Shown: in pieces, positions 9,128-18,415 of the stretch
How positions within the stretch are numbered: the stretch's first letter is position 1
Layout: each line of letters starts with the position of its first letter
Assembly (NCBI RefSeq): GCF_030518215.1
Contig: NZ_JAULRT010000059.1
Span: 226,891 to 290,890 of the forward strand
DNA length: 64,000 nt
Direction of reading: 5' to 3'
Origin: Gilvimarinus algae
GTDB lineage: Bacteria; Pseudomonadota; Gammaproteobacteria; Pseudomonadales; Cellvibrionaceae
Made by a program: the position numbers and the translations under genes
The notes under the pieces: generated by a model
The model's input: only the letters and a program-made list of their open reading frames with translations
Database searches by the model: none
What the model was told of the DNA's origin: nothing

Positions 9128-10165
9128 ATGAGTCGGTTCGCCGGCGCCCTGCTGCTGATGCTGTTACCGCTCAGCGCTGTGCAGGCGCAATCCACCCCAG
9201 TTTCCGAGGCTCCGGCGGAGCAGTCAAACGCTGATGCCTCCCCCCCCTCCGCCCAAGCCAGTGACAGCACCACCATTCGTTCAGTGAGTGAACTGCTGGC
9301 GCGCATGGCGGCGCACCGGCGGGAGCTGAATTACCAGGGTACCTTCACTCACCAGGACACTAACGGGACAGACACCTTTCGCCTGCAGCATTGGGTCGAT
9401 GACGGCACGGAGTACCAGCGCCTTTACTATCTGCAGGGGCCCGAGCGCGAGGCCGTGTTGAGCAAGCCGCTCGGGTGCAAGGCGACCGGCGAATTACTGA
9501 TTGCCGATCGCGTGGAAAAACTGGCCGGCCGCTACCCCGAGCTGGAAAAGCTCTACAGCTTCCGTGTGATGGGGCTTGAGCGTATTGCCGGTCGGCCCGC
9601 CACCATGCTGCACATCGTGCCACGCGACCCTTTCCGTTTTGGTTACTTGTTCAGCATCGATCGTGAGACGGGTTTGGTGCTCAAGTCCATTTTGCTGGAC
9701 GAGAACCAGCGCCCTGTCGAGCAGTTTCAGTTTGTCGAGCTCAATACCGGGCTCGAGGCCAGCCACTTCTCCAACGCTCGTGAAGCGCAGATTTCCCACC
9801 GGGTATCCGCCGCTGATGTTAGTGGTTGTCACCAGGGCACGGGAGAGGAACCCAGCGTTTGGCAGCTAGCCTGGGTGCCTGAAGGCTTTGCTTTTTCGGG
9901 TCAGCGCCAGGTGCGCGACGACATGCAGATGCTGATGTATACTGACGGTCTGTCCACCTTTTCGGTATTTCTCGATCCCGTCGCCAGTGAATTGGCCATT
10001 GAGGCACGCGCCCAGCGCGGCGCCACCAACTTTTATCTCGGTGGGGTCAAACTCGGCAGTCAGCTTTATCAATTAACCGTTGTCGGCGAAATTCCGGCGG
10101 CGGTTGCCGAGCGGGTGGGGCAGTCTCTAAAACCCAGGCAGTTGAGTGACGCTGCAGGCGGATAA
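9128..10165 (+). CDS. mucB: Sigma-E regulatory protein RseB/MucB
   Basis: Periplasmic protein of 345 residues with a signal peptide (FAGALLLMLLPLSAVQAQS). After a low-complexity Ser/Ala/Pro linker, the MucB/RseB large domain begins at SVSELLARMAAHRRELNYQG. The C-terminal domain starts near WQLAWVPEGFAFSGQR. RseB binds the periplasmic part of RseA and shields it from DegS/AlgW cleavage, and it senses mislocalised lipids or lipopolysaccharide. It lies in the rpoE-rseA-rseB-rseC operon. Confidence 0.92.
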   Translation: MSRFAGALLLMLLPLSAVQAQSTPVSEAPAEQSNADASPPSAQASDSTTIRSVSELLARMAAHRRELNYQGTFTHQDTNGTDTFRLQHWVDDGTEYQRLYYLQGPEREAVLSKPLGCKATGELLIADRVEKLAGRYPELEKLYSFRVMGLERIAGRPATMLHIVPRDPFRFGYLFSIDRETGLVLKSILLDENQRPVEQFQFVELNTGLEASHFSNAREAQISHRVSAADVSGCHQGTGEEPSVWQLAWVPEGFAFSGQRQVRDDMQMLMYTDGLSTFSVFLDPVASELAIEARAQRGATNFYLGGVKLGSQLYQLTVVGEIPAAVAERVGQSLKPRQLSDAAGG

Positions 10166-10625
10166 AGGCATGCTGATTGAATCCGGAAAAATTGTCGCCA
10201 TCGAGCCCGATGGCCTGTGGGTAGAAACCATCTCCCGCTCTACCTGTGGCAGCTGCGCCGCGCAAAAAGGCTGTGGGCAGAGCCTGCTCGCCAAATTCGC
10301 CGGACATACGACCTTTATCTGGGTGTCCCTCGGCGGTCGGGACTCACAGGACTACAGTATCGGTGAAACCATTGAGCTAGGTGTCCCCGAAGCTGTGGTC
10401 GCCAACGGTTCTCTGCTCGTCTACTTTGTGCCTCTGCTGAGCTTGCTGGCTGCTACTTTGGCTGCCAGTTACGCTGGCGCCGGTGAGGGGCTGACAACAC
10501 TTGCCGGGCTGCTTGGGCTTGTCGCCGGTGGTGTCTTGGTCCGATGGCGAGCTCATGTCACCCGTCACGACAGCCGTTTGCAGCCGGTATTGGTCGAGGG
10601 ACGTCAGCCCGTCAAATTTGCCTGA
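10146..10625 (+). CDS. rseC: SoxR-reducing/RseC-family membrane protein (MucC)
   Basis: Inner-membrane protein of 159 residues from the GTG at 10146, or 151 from the ATG at 10170. The ATG better fits family N-termini, but its only purine-rich stretch is one base away, so the GTG with AGG seven bases upstream is kept. A Cys cluster CGSCAAQKGCG is near residue 30 and two transmembrane segments lie at about 80-105 and 108-128 (LLVYFVPLLSLLAATLAASY). RseC/MucC modulates sigma-E activity, and the family includes RsxC-associated SoxR-reducing proteins. It overlaps the rseB end by 20 bases with the GTG start. Confidence 0.85.
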   Translation: MTLQADKGMLIESGKIVAIEPDGLWVETISRSTCGSCAAQKGCGQSLLAKFAGHTTFIWVSLGGRDSQDYSIGETIELGVPEAVVANGSLLVYFVPLLSLLAATLAASYAGAGEGLTTLAGLLGLVAGGVLVRWRAHVTRHDSRLQPVLVEGRQPVKFA

Positions 10626-10663
10626 GTCTTTTACAGCTGCAGAGCCAAGCTGCGCCTAAGGGT

Positions 10664-11734
10664 TTACACCCAAGCCTGCTGGGCGTTCGCGGCCTCTGTG
10701 TTTGAATCCACCCCCGGTACCTGCCGCCAGAGTGATTCGCTGAGCGCTTGCAGATTCTCCGCTTTATCCCGCACGATCCATCCGGCAATAGCCGCTGCCA
10801 CATCCGGGTAGCTAACAGCCTGCGCGCGTGGTTTTGGCAACCAATCGGCAATCACCTCGCGGCTGATGCGGGTTGTGGTTGTGGCATAGCCGAGCGCTTG
10901 CAAGGCGAGGGCATTGGATTGCTGTTCCATTTGCCGGATCACTGGCTCTGCCAGTAATTTTTTACCGAGCTGGATGGCTTCGCTTGGTAACTCAAAGCCT
11001 GCACTGCATATCACGCCTTCACTGGAGTGCAGATGATGCTGAAAGCCGTGTCGGGAGAAAGGGCGCAAGTGGATATGGCCGCGATCTTCCGGAGCCTTGA
11101 GCTTGTGGTAGACGTAAAACTCGTGGTCGGTAAAAGGCTCGAGCAGCGGGACAATATCTTCCAGATCGGCGAAGGGCAGATAGACGAGAATTTGCTTGTC
11201 GACAAAGGTGTTCGGATGGTCAGAGGGCTCGACAATGGGTGGTAACAGCGGCTGGTCAAAATGGTGCCAGTGCACGCCGACCGGCGTGTCTATCGGGGCA
11301 AAGAGCCGCATAAACGCATCGGTAAAAATGTTGTTGTCGCGTTTGGGGATGGGATAGAGAAAAGCGCACTGGTGAGAGATGCCAATGCTGCGCACGCCAG
11401 CGTGACGAGCGGCCCAGGCGGTGACGGGTTCAAAATCACTGATCACCAAATCATAGTCGCTGGTGTTGAGCGCACGAATATCGCGGCTCAGCTGCAGCAA
11501 GTCACTTTTTAAAATGGTTTTCGGCATATTGACCTTGCCCTTGCGGGTTTGCAGGGTCAGGCCTTTGTAGCAGCGGTACTCACCAAAGACATCCATATCA
11601 AAGAAATCTTCGCGTTCCCTGCCGGAAAACACCCAGTCAACCGCAAGGTCGTACTGCGAAAAGGCTCGCGCCATAGAGCGCGCCCGCGTCAGGTGACCAT
11701 TGCCTGTGCCCTGAACGCCGTAGAGTACTCTCAT
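10664..11734 (-). CDS. MJ1255/VC2487-family glycosyltransferase-like protein
   Basis: The protein has 356 residues from the ATG at 11734; codons further upstream are open but not family-like. It begins MRVLYGVQGTGNGHLTRA, the pattern of GT-B-fold UDP-glycosyltransferase-like proteins of the MJ1255 family, and continues with SDYDLVISDFEPVTAWAA and GISHQCAFLYPIPK. The C-terminal donor-side region reads SEGVICSAGFELPSEAIQLG. No substrate is known; the pairing with a PAP2 phosphatase suggests a lipid- or undecaprenyl-linked sugar pathway, which is inference. Its start overlaps the stop of the phosphatase gene by four bases (ATGA), so they form an operon. Confidence 0.8.
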   Translation of the reverse strand: MRVLYGVQGTGNGHLTRARSMARAFSQYDLAVDWVFSGREREDFFDMDVFGEYRCYKGLTLQTRKGKVNMPKTILKSDLLQLSRDIRALNTSDYDLVISDFEPVTAWAARHAGVRSIGISHQCAFLYPIPKRDNNIFTDAFMRLFAPIDTPVGVHWHHFDQPLLPPIVEPSDHPNTFVDKQILVYLPFADLEDIVPLLEPFTDHEFYVYHKLKAPEDRGHIHLRPFSRHGFQHHLHSSEGVICSAGFELPSEAIQLGKKLLAEPVIRQMEQQSNALALQALGYATTTTRISREVIADWLPKPRAQAVSYPDVAAAIAGWIVRDKAENLQALSESLWRQVPGVDSNTEAANAQQAWV

Positions 11735-12267
11735 CCCATCATTCCTGTATAAACTACGCTGCCGACAAGGGCGCAGAGTGTGCCCAAGAGGGCACCGGCT
11801 AGTATATCGGTAGGATAGTGCACGCCGAGCAAAACGCGAGAGGTGCCGATCATGCACGCGAGAAAATAGGCGGCCAGAGCAAAGGCCGGGAAAAATAGCA
11901 GCACCAGATAGGCAAAGACAAAGGCCGCGGCGGTGTGGCCGGAGGGGAAACTGAATTTATCCGAGGGCGTAATCCAGCTTTCAAACACTTCGATGTTTAC
12001 CGAAGGACGGTCGCGCTTGATGACATTTTTTAAAATCAGGTAGAGCCCCACGTCCAGGGCGTAGCAGCAAAGCCCCATAAACAAAAACGTCTGACTGTCG
12101 GGAACTTCAAACGCAATCAGCGACAGGGCGATGGCGATATAGAGCGGACCGTCGCCGCAGCGGGATATCCACCGCACGGTGCGTCGGTAGCGAAACTGTT
12201 TGGTCACGTGAAGCCACATGAATGCCAGGGTATCGATCTGGTGGACTCTTTGCAGAAAAGCATTCAT
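11731..12267 (-). CDS. PAP2-family membrane phosphatase
   Basis: The protein has 178 residues and about five membrane helices. The three acid-phosphatase motifs are visible: K-x6-RP as KNVIKRDRPSVN (about residue 90), PSGH as FSFPSGHTAAAF (about 110), and SR-x5-H-x3-D as TSRVLLGVHYPTDILAG (about 150). Family members remove phosphate from phosphatidate, undecaprenyl pyrophosphate or lipid A. It is the first gene of a two-gene operon with the MJ1255-like protein and is divergent from dgkA, whose product makes phosphatidate. A lipid-phosphate substrate is therefore plausible but not proven. Confidence 0.88.
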   Translation of the reverse strand: MNAFLQRVHQIDTLAFMWLHVTKQFRYRRTVRWISRCGDGPLYIAIALSLIAFEVPDSQTFLFMGLCCYALDVGLYLILKNVIKRDRPSVNIEVFESWITPSDKFSFPSGHTAAAFVFAYLVLLFFPAFALAAYFLACMIGTSRVLLGVHYPTDILAGALLGTLCALVGSVVYTGMMG

Positions 12268-12364
12268 AGTTTCACCCGTTTATGTGGTTCCAGTGGGGAC
12301 GGGGTAAGTGATACCACCGCACTGTGACGCTTGTGTGACAGATTTTTGATGGAGTAATGACAGT

Positions 12365-12736
12365 ATGAAGCCTGGTAAGACCGGCCTGACCCGAGTGATG
12401 CATGCCCTGGGGTATTCCCTGCAGGGACTGGGGGCTGCCTGGAAATTCGAGGCCGCTTTTCGCCAGGAAGTCATCATGGCTCTGCTTCTCATTCCAGCGG
12501 CTTTTTGGCTTGCCAGCTCCCACATTGAGTTGGTGTTGTTGATCGCCAGTGTTTTCTGGGTACTGATAGCCGAGCTGATCAATTCATCCGTCGAAGCCGT
12601 GGTCGATCGCACCGGCTCGGAAGTGCACGAACTCTCCGGCCGAGCCAAGGACATTGGGTCGGCGGTGGTGCTACTGAGCCTAGTGCTATTGTCGATTGTC
12701 TGGGGCATCATTGCCTGGCACCGTTTTTGGGGTTAA
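12365..12736 (+). CDS. dgkA: Diacylglycerol kinase
   Basis: Small trimeric inner-membrane kinase that phosphorylates diacylglycerol to phosphatidate, recycling lipid left over from periplasmic glycan synthesis. It has 123 residues, as for E. coli DgkA (122), with three membrane helices. The conserved N-terminal amphipathic helix contains AWKFEAAFRQE and the active-site region reads AELINSSVEAVVDR followed by HELSGRAKDIGSAVVLL. The start ATG at 12365 is close to the divergent PAP2 gene, and both promoters must lie in the 97-base gap. Confidence 0.95.
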   Translation: MKPGKTGLTRVMHALGYSLQGLGAAWKFEAAFRQEVIMALLLIPAAFWLASSHIELVLLIASVFWVLIAELINSSVEAVVDRTGSEVHELSGRAKDIGSAVVLLSLVLLSIVWGIIAWHRFWG

Positions 12737-12749
12737 CGGCCTGTTAACC
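12731..12749. promoter_or_regulatory. Inverted repeat overlapping the dgkA stop, before the RND operon
   Basis: GGTTAAC and GTTAACC flank five bases, forming a perfect 7-bp inverted repeat that includes the dgkA stop codon. A second palindrome, TAGTATTACTA at 12764-12774, follows within ATAACCGAC...TATCC. Because no T-run follows, these look more like operator sites for the efflux operon starting at 12825 than a terminator. This is inference. Confidence 0.3.
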
Positions 12750-12824
12750 GCCGGATAACCGACTAGTATTACTATCCAAAGGCCGATACCGGCCCTGACA
12801 CGTTACTCAACAGGATAGTGAGCT

Positions 12825-14018
12825 ATGAAACTGATGTCCGGTGTGGCCCCTCGCGGTCTCTCTTTATTATCAAAGCCCGCTTATACCGCGTTGATACTGG
12901 TCTTGCTTGGGGCTTGCTCGGAGCGCGGTGCTGAAGCGCCCGCAGCACCACCGCCGGCGGTGAGTGTCTACTCAGTTGTCGATCGCCCGGTTGGCAGCTA
13001 CCGCGAATTTGTCGGACGTACCGAGGCGCACCGCACTGTTGATCTCAAAGCGCGGGTGGAGGGCGAGTTGGTTCAGCGCGGCTTTGTTGAAGGCACATTG
13101 GTCAGTGAGGGGCAGTTGCTCTTCGCGATTGAAGATGCTCCCTATCGAGCAGCAGTGCAGGCCGCCGAGGCCGATCTGGAACGGGCCCGCAGCGAAGTGG
13201 AGCGCACGGCAAAAGAGTACGAGCGTGGACAGCAGCTCGCCCCCGATGGCTATCTCAGCGAGCAGGATCTGGACAAACTGAAAGCCGCCGCCAGCCAAGC
13301 GAAATCGGCGTTAAAAGCGGCCGAATCGCAGTTAGAAACCGCCCGCATTAATCTCGGTTACACCAGGATTCTGGCGCCTTTCACCGGGGTGATTGGCAAA
13401 ACCCGCTACAACGTCGGAACCATAGTCGGTCCTGCCAGTGAGCCCCTGGCTGAGCTGTCCGCCTCGGACCCGATTTATGTGAATTTTCAGCTCGAAGAGA
13501 GCACCTACATTTCGTACTTGCAACGGCGCCAGCGCGAAGGTGTCGCCGATCAGGCGCCGCCGGTGGACATCGCCATGCGCCTGCCCAACAACGATACCTA
13601 TCCGCAACAAGGCGTGCTCAATTTCGCCGATACCCGAGTGGACGCTACCATGGGATCGGTGAGTTTACGCGCCGAGTTTCCCAACCCCGACGGAGTCGTC
13701 GTACCCGGTCTTTACGTTACCCTACTGGTTGAGGGGCGGGAGAAAGACACCAAGGCGGTGATTCCCCAGGCCGCTGTGCAGTCTGGGCAGGATGGCTACT
13801 CGGTGTTGGTGGTCGATAGCAACAACACGGTGCAGCAGCGGCTCGTAAGTATGGGGCGCCGCATGGGACCCATGTGGATTGTAGAGGCAGGCCTTGAGGC
13901 GGGCGAGCGCATAATCATCGATGGGCTGCAGAAGGTCAGAGCGGGCATTGAGGTGGCGGCCAAAGAGCGCGAGGTGGATCCGGTGACGGGCGCCATTGCT
14001 CCCTTGGATAGCCAGTAA
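12825..14018 (+). CDS. RND efflux periplasmic adaptor lipoprotein (MexA/AcrA type)
   Basis: Membrane fusion protein of 397 residues. A lipoprotein signal with lipobox LLGAC is near residues 27-31 (ALILVLLGACSER). The lipoyl/barrel-sandwich halves are at about 60-95 (VEGELVQRGFVEGTLVSEG) and 175-215 (NLGYTRILAPFTGVIG), with a coiled-coil hairpin between (EVERTAKEYERGQQL, ASQAKSALKAAESQLETA). The beta-barrel and membrane-proximal domains follow. It bridges the permease encoded 16 bases downstream to an outer-membrane channel, presumably TolC/OprM encoded elsewhere. It is the first gene of the first of two tandem RND pairs. Confidence 0.92.
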   Translation: MKLMSGVAPRGLSLLSKPAYTALILVLLGACSERGAEAPAAPPPAVSVYSVVDRPVGSYREFVGRTEAHRTVDLKARVEGELVQRGFVEGTLVSEGQLLFAIEDAPYRAAVQAAEADLERARSEVERTAKEYERGQQLAPDGYLSEQDLDKLKAAASQAKSALKAAESQLETARINLGYTRILAPFTGVIGKTRYNVGTIVGPASEPLAELSASDPIYVNFQLEESTYISYLQRRQREGVADQAPPVDIAMRLPNNDTYPQQGVLNFADTRVDATMGSVSLRAEFPNPDGVVVPGLYVTLLVEGREKDTKAVIPQAAVQSGQDGYSVLVVDSNNTVQQRLVSMGRRMGPMWIVEAGLEAGERIIIDGLQKVRAGIEVAAKEREVDPVTGAIAPLDSQ

Positions 14019-14034
14019 ATTCGGGGAGTCGGTC

Positions 14035-17000
14035 ATGATCAGCAGGACGTTTATCTACCGCCCGAAGTTTGCCTTTGTGATTTCCATTGTGATCACTCTG
14101 GTGGGGCTGCTTGCGCTCGGCACCTTGCCCGTGAATATGTATCCACAGCTGACGCCGCCCAAGGTCCAGGTATCTGCGGTCTACCCGGGTGCCAGTGCAC
14201 AGGTGGTGGAAGAGTCGGTGCTGCGCCCTCTCGAGGAGCAGATCAACGGCGTGGAAGACATGATTTCCATCGAGTCTTCCGCCTCTAACAACGGCTCAGC
14301 CAATATCACTGTGACCTTTGCCACCGGCACGGATGTCGATATGGCGCAGGTGAACGTGCAAAACCGCGTGGCGCTGGCTGAGCCCTTCCTGCCCGAAGAG
14401 GCAAAGCGCCAGGGGATCACAGTACGCAAGCAATCCACCGATATGTTACTGGGCATTAATCTGGTGGCAAAGACAGGTCACGAGCATATCGATGCGCTTT
14501 ACCTAAGCAACTATGCCACCAACAATATGGTCGAGCCCCTCGCGCGGGTGCCCGGCGTAGCGCAAGTGCAGGTGATGGGGGAAATGTCCTATGCCATGCG
14601 CATTTGGCTCAACCCCGATCGCATGAGCGCACTCAAGATTACCGTGGCCGATGTCACCAACGCACTGCGTGAACAAAATGTGATTGTCGCGGCCGGTAAG
14701 TTTGGCCAGGCACCCGTGCCGCCGTCGCAACAGTTTGAATATAGCATTCAGGCTCAGGGCCGGCTGGTGCAGACCGGCGAGTTTGCCAATATTATTCTGC
14801 GCGCTGGTGAAGACGGCGCCGTGGTGCGCATGGGCGATGTCGCCCGTATCGAGCTGGGCTCGCAAAATTACGGTATTCAATCCAAATTGAACAATCAGCA
14901 AACGGCTTTTATTGTCATTTATCAGCTGCCCGATGCGAATGCCACCGAAGTGGCTGCACAGGCGCGGCAAACCGTGGCGGCGCTTGCCGCGAGTATGCCA
15001 GACGGGCTCGAGTACAAAATACTCTACGATTCGACGCGCTTTATCGAGCGCTCTATTAAAGAGGTGGTAAACACACTCCTGCAGGCGATTGCGTTGGTGA
15101 TTCTCGTGGTGTTTGTGTTCCTGCAGAACTGGCGCGCCACCATCATTCCCTCAATTGCCATTCCGGTGTCGCTGATCGGTACCTTCGCCTGCATGCTGGC
15201 TCTGGGTTATTCCATCAACACCATTACGCTCTTTGGCCTGGTGTTGGCAATTGGTGTGGTGGTGGACGATGCCATCATCGTCATCGAAAACACCGAGCGT
15301 ATTCTCGCCGAACAACAGTGTTCGGTGCGCGAGGCCACGCTGAAAACCATGCAACAGGTGACAGGCCCGATTATCGCCACAACGCTGGTCTTATTGGCGG
15401 TGTTTGTGCCCGTGGGCTTTATGCCGGGTATTACCGGCGAACTCTACAAGCAGTTTTCCGTTACTATTTCCTGCGCCGTGCTGATCTCCTCGATCAACGC
15501 ACTGACCTTGAGCCCGGCACTGTGTTCGGTGTTGTTGAAAAAGGATAATCAATCGATTGGTTGGATGAGCCCGGTGGAACGGCTGCTCTCGCGGTTGACC
15601 GGCGTATATCAGAGCGGCATTGGCGCTGTGCTGCGTCATGCGGGGCGGGCGGGCATCGCTGTGTCTATGCTGTTTGTCCTATTGGCGTTTTTGGCGGTGA
15701 AGCTGCCCTCGGGGTTTGTACCGCCAGAGGATCAGGGGTATTTGTTTGTCGATGTGCAATTGCCCGACGCAGCCGCCAGTGTGCGCGCCGCCAATGTGAT
15801 GGAAAAAGTGAGCGAGGTGGTGCAACAACAGCCGGGTGTCAGCGACATGATTACCGTGGCCGGCTTTAGTTTGCAAAGTGGTGCCGGCTCCAACAACGGC
15901 TTTGGCATAGTGGTACTGGACGATTGGGATACGCGCACCGACGGCAGTGTGAGCCTCAGAACCATTATGCGTCAGCTGCAAGCTGCGCTCTGGGCCATAC
16001 CCGAGGCCCGGGTCATGGTGTTTAACTTACCGCCTATCCCGGGGCTGGGCTCCTCCAGTGGGTTTGAGTTTCAGTTGCAGGATGCGCGCGGGCGCAGCCC
16101 AGCAGAGCTCGCCCAGGCACTCGACGGCCTAGTCTATCAGGCCAACAGTCATCCTGTGCTCAATCAGGTGTACAGCACCTACCGGGCAAATGTACCACAG
16201 TATTTTCTCGAGGTGGATCGCGCTAAAGCCAAGGCACAGGGTGTAGCGATCAGTGATGTGTTTGCTACCTTGCAGGCGCATCTGGGTTCTCTGTACGTGA
16301 ACGACTTCAATCAGTTCTCCCGCACCTACCGGGTGATGATTCAGGCAGACAGTCAGTATCGGCTGGGCCCGGATGATTTGCGCCACTATTTTGTGCGCAA
16401 CACCAAGGGGGAGATGGTGCCGCTTTTGACGCTGGCGAGCGTTAGGCCGATTTTGGGGCCCACCAGCATCAACCACTTCAATCTCTACCGCTCGGCCAAG
16501 GTCAACGGCCAGGCCGCCGATGGTCTGAGCTCGGGCCAGGCGATTGCCGCCATGACGGAGATCGCCCGCTCTCTTCCGGACGGGTATGTCTACGAATGGG
16601 CCGGCCAGTCCAAGCAGGAAATCGACGCCGGCAACCTGGCGCCGGTACTGTTCGCGTTGGCGCTGCTATTTGTCTATTTGTTTCTGGTGGCGCAGTACGA
16701 GAGCTGGGCCATTCCTCTGGCGGTGCTCTTGGCGGTACCTGTGTCTCTGTTGGGCGCCTTTGCGACGTTGAGCCTGGTAGGCTTAGAAAATAATGTCTAT
16801 GCCCAGATCGGTATGGTACTGCTGATTGGGCTCTCGGCGAAAACCGCTATTTTGATCGTTGAGTTTGCCATGGAGCAAAGGCGCGAGGGCAAGTCCATCT
16901 TTGAGGCGGCCTATATCGCTGCGCACCTGCGCTTTCGCGCGGTATTGATGACTGCACTGTCGTTTGTCTTAGGTGTCTTGCCACTGGTGTTTTCTACCGG

Positions 17001-17166
17001 GGCGGGTGCTGCTTCGCGTGTGTCCCTTGGCTTTACGGTGTTTGGTGGTATGCTCGCCGCTTCCATCCTAGGTACGCTGTTGATTCCGCTGTTTTACTGG
17101 GCAGTGCAACATATGCGTGAGCGCCTAGGCGGTTCAGACACACCCGACGAGCCTCTAAGCGACTGA
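14035..17166 (+). CDS. RND multidrug efflux permease (HAE1, MexB/AcrB type)
   Basis: Trimeric inner-membrane proton/drug antiporter of 1043 residues, the normal AcrB size. It starts at MISRTFIYRPKFAFVISIV (ATG 14035); an upstream in-frame start overlaps the adaptor gene and adds nothing conserved. The first helix is followed by PQLTPPKVQVSAVYPGAS in the porter domain. The proton-relay Asp pair is in VLAIGVVVDDAIIVIENTER (helix 4, about residue 400). The second half repeats this architecture with QIGMVLLIGLSAKTAILIVE. It pairs with the adaptor immediately upstream; no outer-membrane factor is encoded nearby. The family expels hydrophobic drugs, dyes and bile-like compounds; the actual substrates are unknown. 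Confidence 0.94.
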   Translation: MISRTFIYRPKFAFVISIVITLVGLLALGTLPVNMYPQLTPPKVQVSAVYPGASAQVVEESVLRPLEEQINGVEDMISIESSASNNGSANITVTFATGTDVDMAQVNVQNRVALAEPFLPEEAKRQGITVRKQSTDMLLGINLVAKTGHEHIDALYLSNYATNNMVEPLARVPGVAQVQVMGEMSYAMRIWLNPDRMSALKITVADVTNALREQNVIVAAGKFGQAPVPPSQQFEYSIQAQGRLVQTGEFANIILRAGEDGAVVRMGDVARIELGSQNYGIQSKLNNQQTAFIVIYQLPDANATEVAAQARQTVAALAASMPDGLEYKILYDSTRFIERSIKEVVNTLLQAIALVILVVFVFLQNWRATIIPSIAIPVSLIGTFACMLALGYSINTITLFGLVLAIGVVVDDAIIVIENTERILAEQQCSVREATLKTMQQVTGPIIATTLVLLAVFVPVGFMPGITGELYKQFSVTISCAVLISSINALTLSPALCSVLLKKDNQSIGWMSPVERLLSRLTGVYQSGIGAVLRHAGRAGIAVSMLFVLLAFLAVKLPSGFVPPEDQGYLFVDVQLPDAAASVRAANVMEKVSEVVQQQPGVSDMITVAGFSLQSGAGSNNGFGIVVLDDWDTRTDGSVSLRTIMRQLQAALWAIPEARVMVFNLPPIPGLGSSSGFEFQLQDARGRSPAELAQALDGLVYQANSHPVLNQVYSTYRANVPQYFLEVDRAKAKAQGVAISDVFATLQAHLGSLYVNDFNQFSRTYRVMIQADSQYRLGPDDLRHYFVRNTKGEMVPLLTLASVRPILGPTSINHFNLYRSAKVNGQAADGLSSGQAIAAMTEIARSLPDGYVYEWAGQSKQEIDAGNLAPVLFALALLFVYLFLVAQYESWAIPLAVLLAVPVSLLGAFATLSLVGLENNVYAQIGMVLLIGLSAKTAILIVEFAMEQRREGKSIFEAAYIAAHLRFRAVLMTALSFVLGVLPLVFSTGAGAASRVSLGFTVFGGMLAASILGTLLIPLFYWAVQHMRERLGGSDTPDEPLSD

Positions 17167-17305
17167 TCTGGCCGCACTTTTACCTTACTATACGCGTTTA
17201 ACAGTTCCTTACGCGGGCTGTCTGCACTCTTGTCTGTCTGCAACGTAGAATTCCTCTGAAAGAAAAAGAGTTTCATTTACCCACATTGAGGGCCGTCTGA
17301 CCGCT

Positions 17306-18415
17306 ATGCCTACCACTTCCTCTCGCCTGCCAGCAGGTAGTTTGCTGCTGTGCTCGCTCGTTTTTGCTGCCGTGCTTGTCGGCTGTTCCAAACCTGAGCC
17401 CGCCAGTGAGCGGAGAGGCGGCATCCAGTCGCGCCCCGTGATTGCCGCCGAAATCAGCTACAGTCCGGAGCAGGTGAATGTGGAGGCCGTGGGTACCTCA
17501 CGGGCGCTGCGCTCTGTAAGTATTCGCCCGCGAGTGGCCGGTCAGGTAGAGAGCGTCAAGGTCGAGCCGGGCCAGAAGGTGAGCGAGGGCGAGGTGTTGT
17601 TCAGCCTCGACAGTCGCGACGAGGCGCTGGCCTTGCGCAACGCCGAGGTGGAGCTTGAGGACGCCGAACGACTGCTGCGCCGTTACCGGCAGACGGGGGA
17701 TAGCGGTGCTGTAACCCAGTCGGCCCTGGATGACGCTGAAAGTGCGGTGGCCCGCGCCAGAATTGCCGTGGACCGGGCGCGGGTGAACCTCGACTATCAG
17801 CAAGTAAAGGCCCCCTTTACCGGCTATGTGGGTTTGACGGATATCGACCCAGGCGCATGGGTCGATACCAGCACCACACTGACGACTCTGGACGATCGCA
17901 GCACCTTGCTGGTGACTTTCCCCCTGCCGGAATTGCTGCTCGGGCAAATCGCTATTGGTGAAACCATCGAGCTGTCCGCCTGGCGCAAGCAGGCGCTGGT
18001 GGCGGAGGGGCGCGTGGTGGAAATCGACAGCCGGGTAGATGCGAGCGAGCGGACGTTTTTGGTGCGCGCCCATGTCGACAACAGCGAAGACAAACTGCGC
18101 CCCGGAATGAGCTTTCGTATAGCGCTGACACTGACCGGTAACGATTTCGCACTGATCCCCGAGCTTTCGCTGCAGTGGGGGCCGCGCGGTTCGTTTGTCT
18201 GGGCGGTGATTGACGGTGTGGCAGAGCGTCGCGTGGCGACCATTGTCCAGCGTCGCGCCGGTCAGGTGCTGGTGGATCTCGATTTGCCGGAGGGCGCGCT
18301 GGTCGTGCTCGAGGGCATTCAAATGGTGCGTGAGGGCATGCCGGTGAGCGTGGCTCAAGTGGTCAATGTTGCGGGCATGCCCGCGCGGACAGAGCCCGAG
18401 GTGAGCGGTGACTGA
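17306..18415 (+). CDS. RND efflux periplasmic adaptor lipoprotein, second system
   Basis: A second membrane fusion protein, 369 residues, clearly different from the first. A lipoprotein signal ends in VLVGCSKPE (about residues 22-30). The biotinyl-lipoyl-like region RVAGQVESVKVEPGQKVSEG is near 75-95, a short hairpin follows, and then NLDYQQVKAPFTGYVGLTDI and a beta-barrel with LPELLLGQIAIGETIEL. The shorter hairpin is typical of MdtA/MexH-like adaptors. It overlaps the following permease gene by eight bases, so the two are translationally coupled. The 139-base gap before it could hold its own promoter. Confidence 0.9.
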   Translation: MPTTSSRLPAGSLLLCSLVFAAVLVGCSKPEPASERRGGIQSRPVIAAEISYSPEQVNVEAVGTSRALRSVSIRPRVAGQVESVKVEPGQKVSEGEVLFSLDSRDEALALRNAEVELEDAERLLRRYRQTGDSGAVTQSALDDAESAVARARIAVDRARVNLDYQQVKAPFTGYVGLTDIDPGAWVDTSTTLTTLDDRSTLLVTFPLPELLLGQIAIGETIELSAWRKQALVAEGRVVEIDSRVDASERTFLVRAHVDNSEDKLRPGMSFRIALTLTGNDFALIPELSLQWGPRGSFVWAVIDGVAERRVATIVQRRAGQVLVDLDLPEGALVVLEGIQMVREGMPVSVAQVVNVAGMPARTEPEVSGD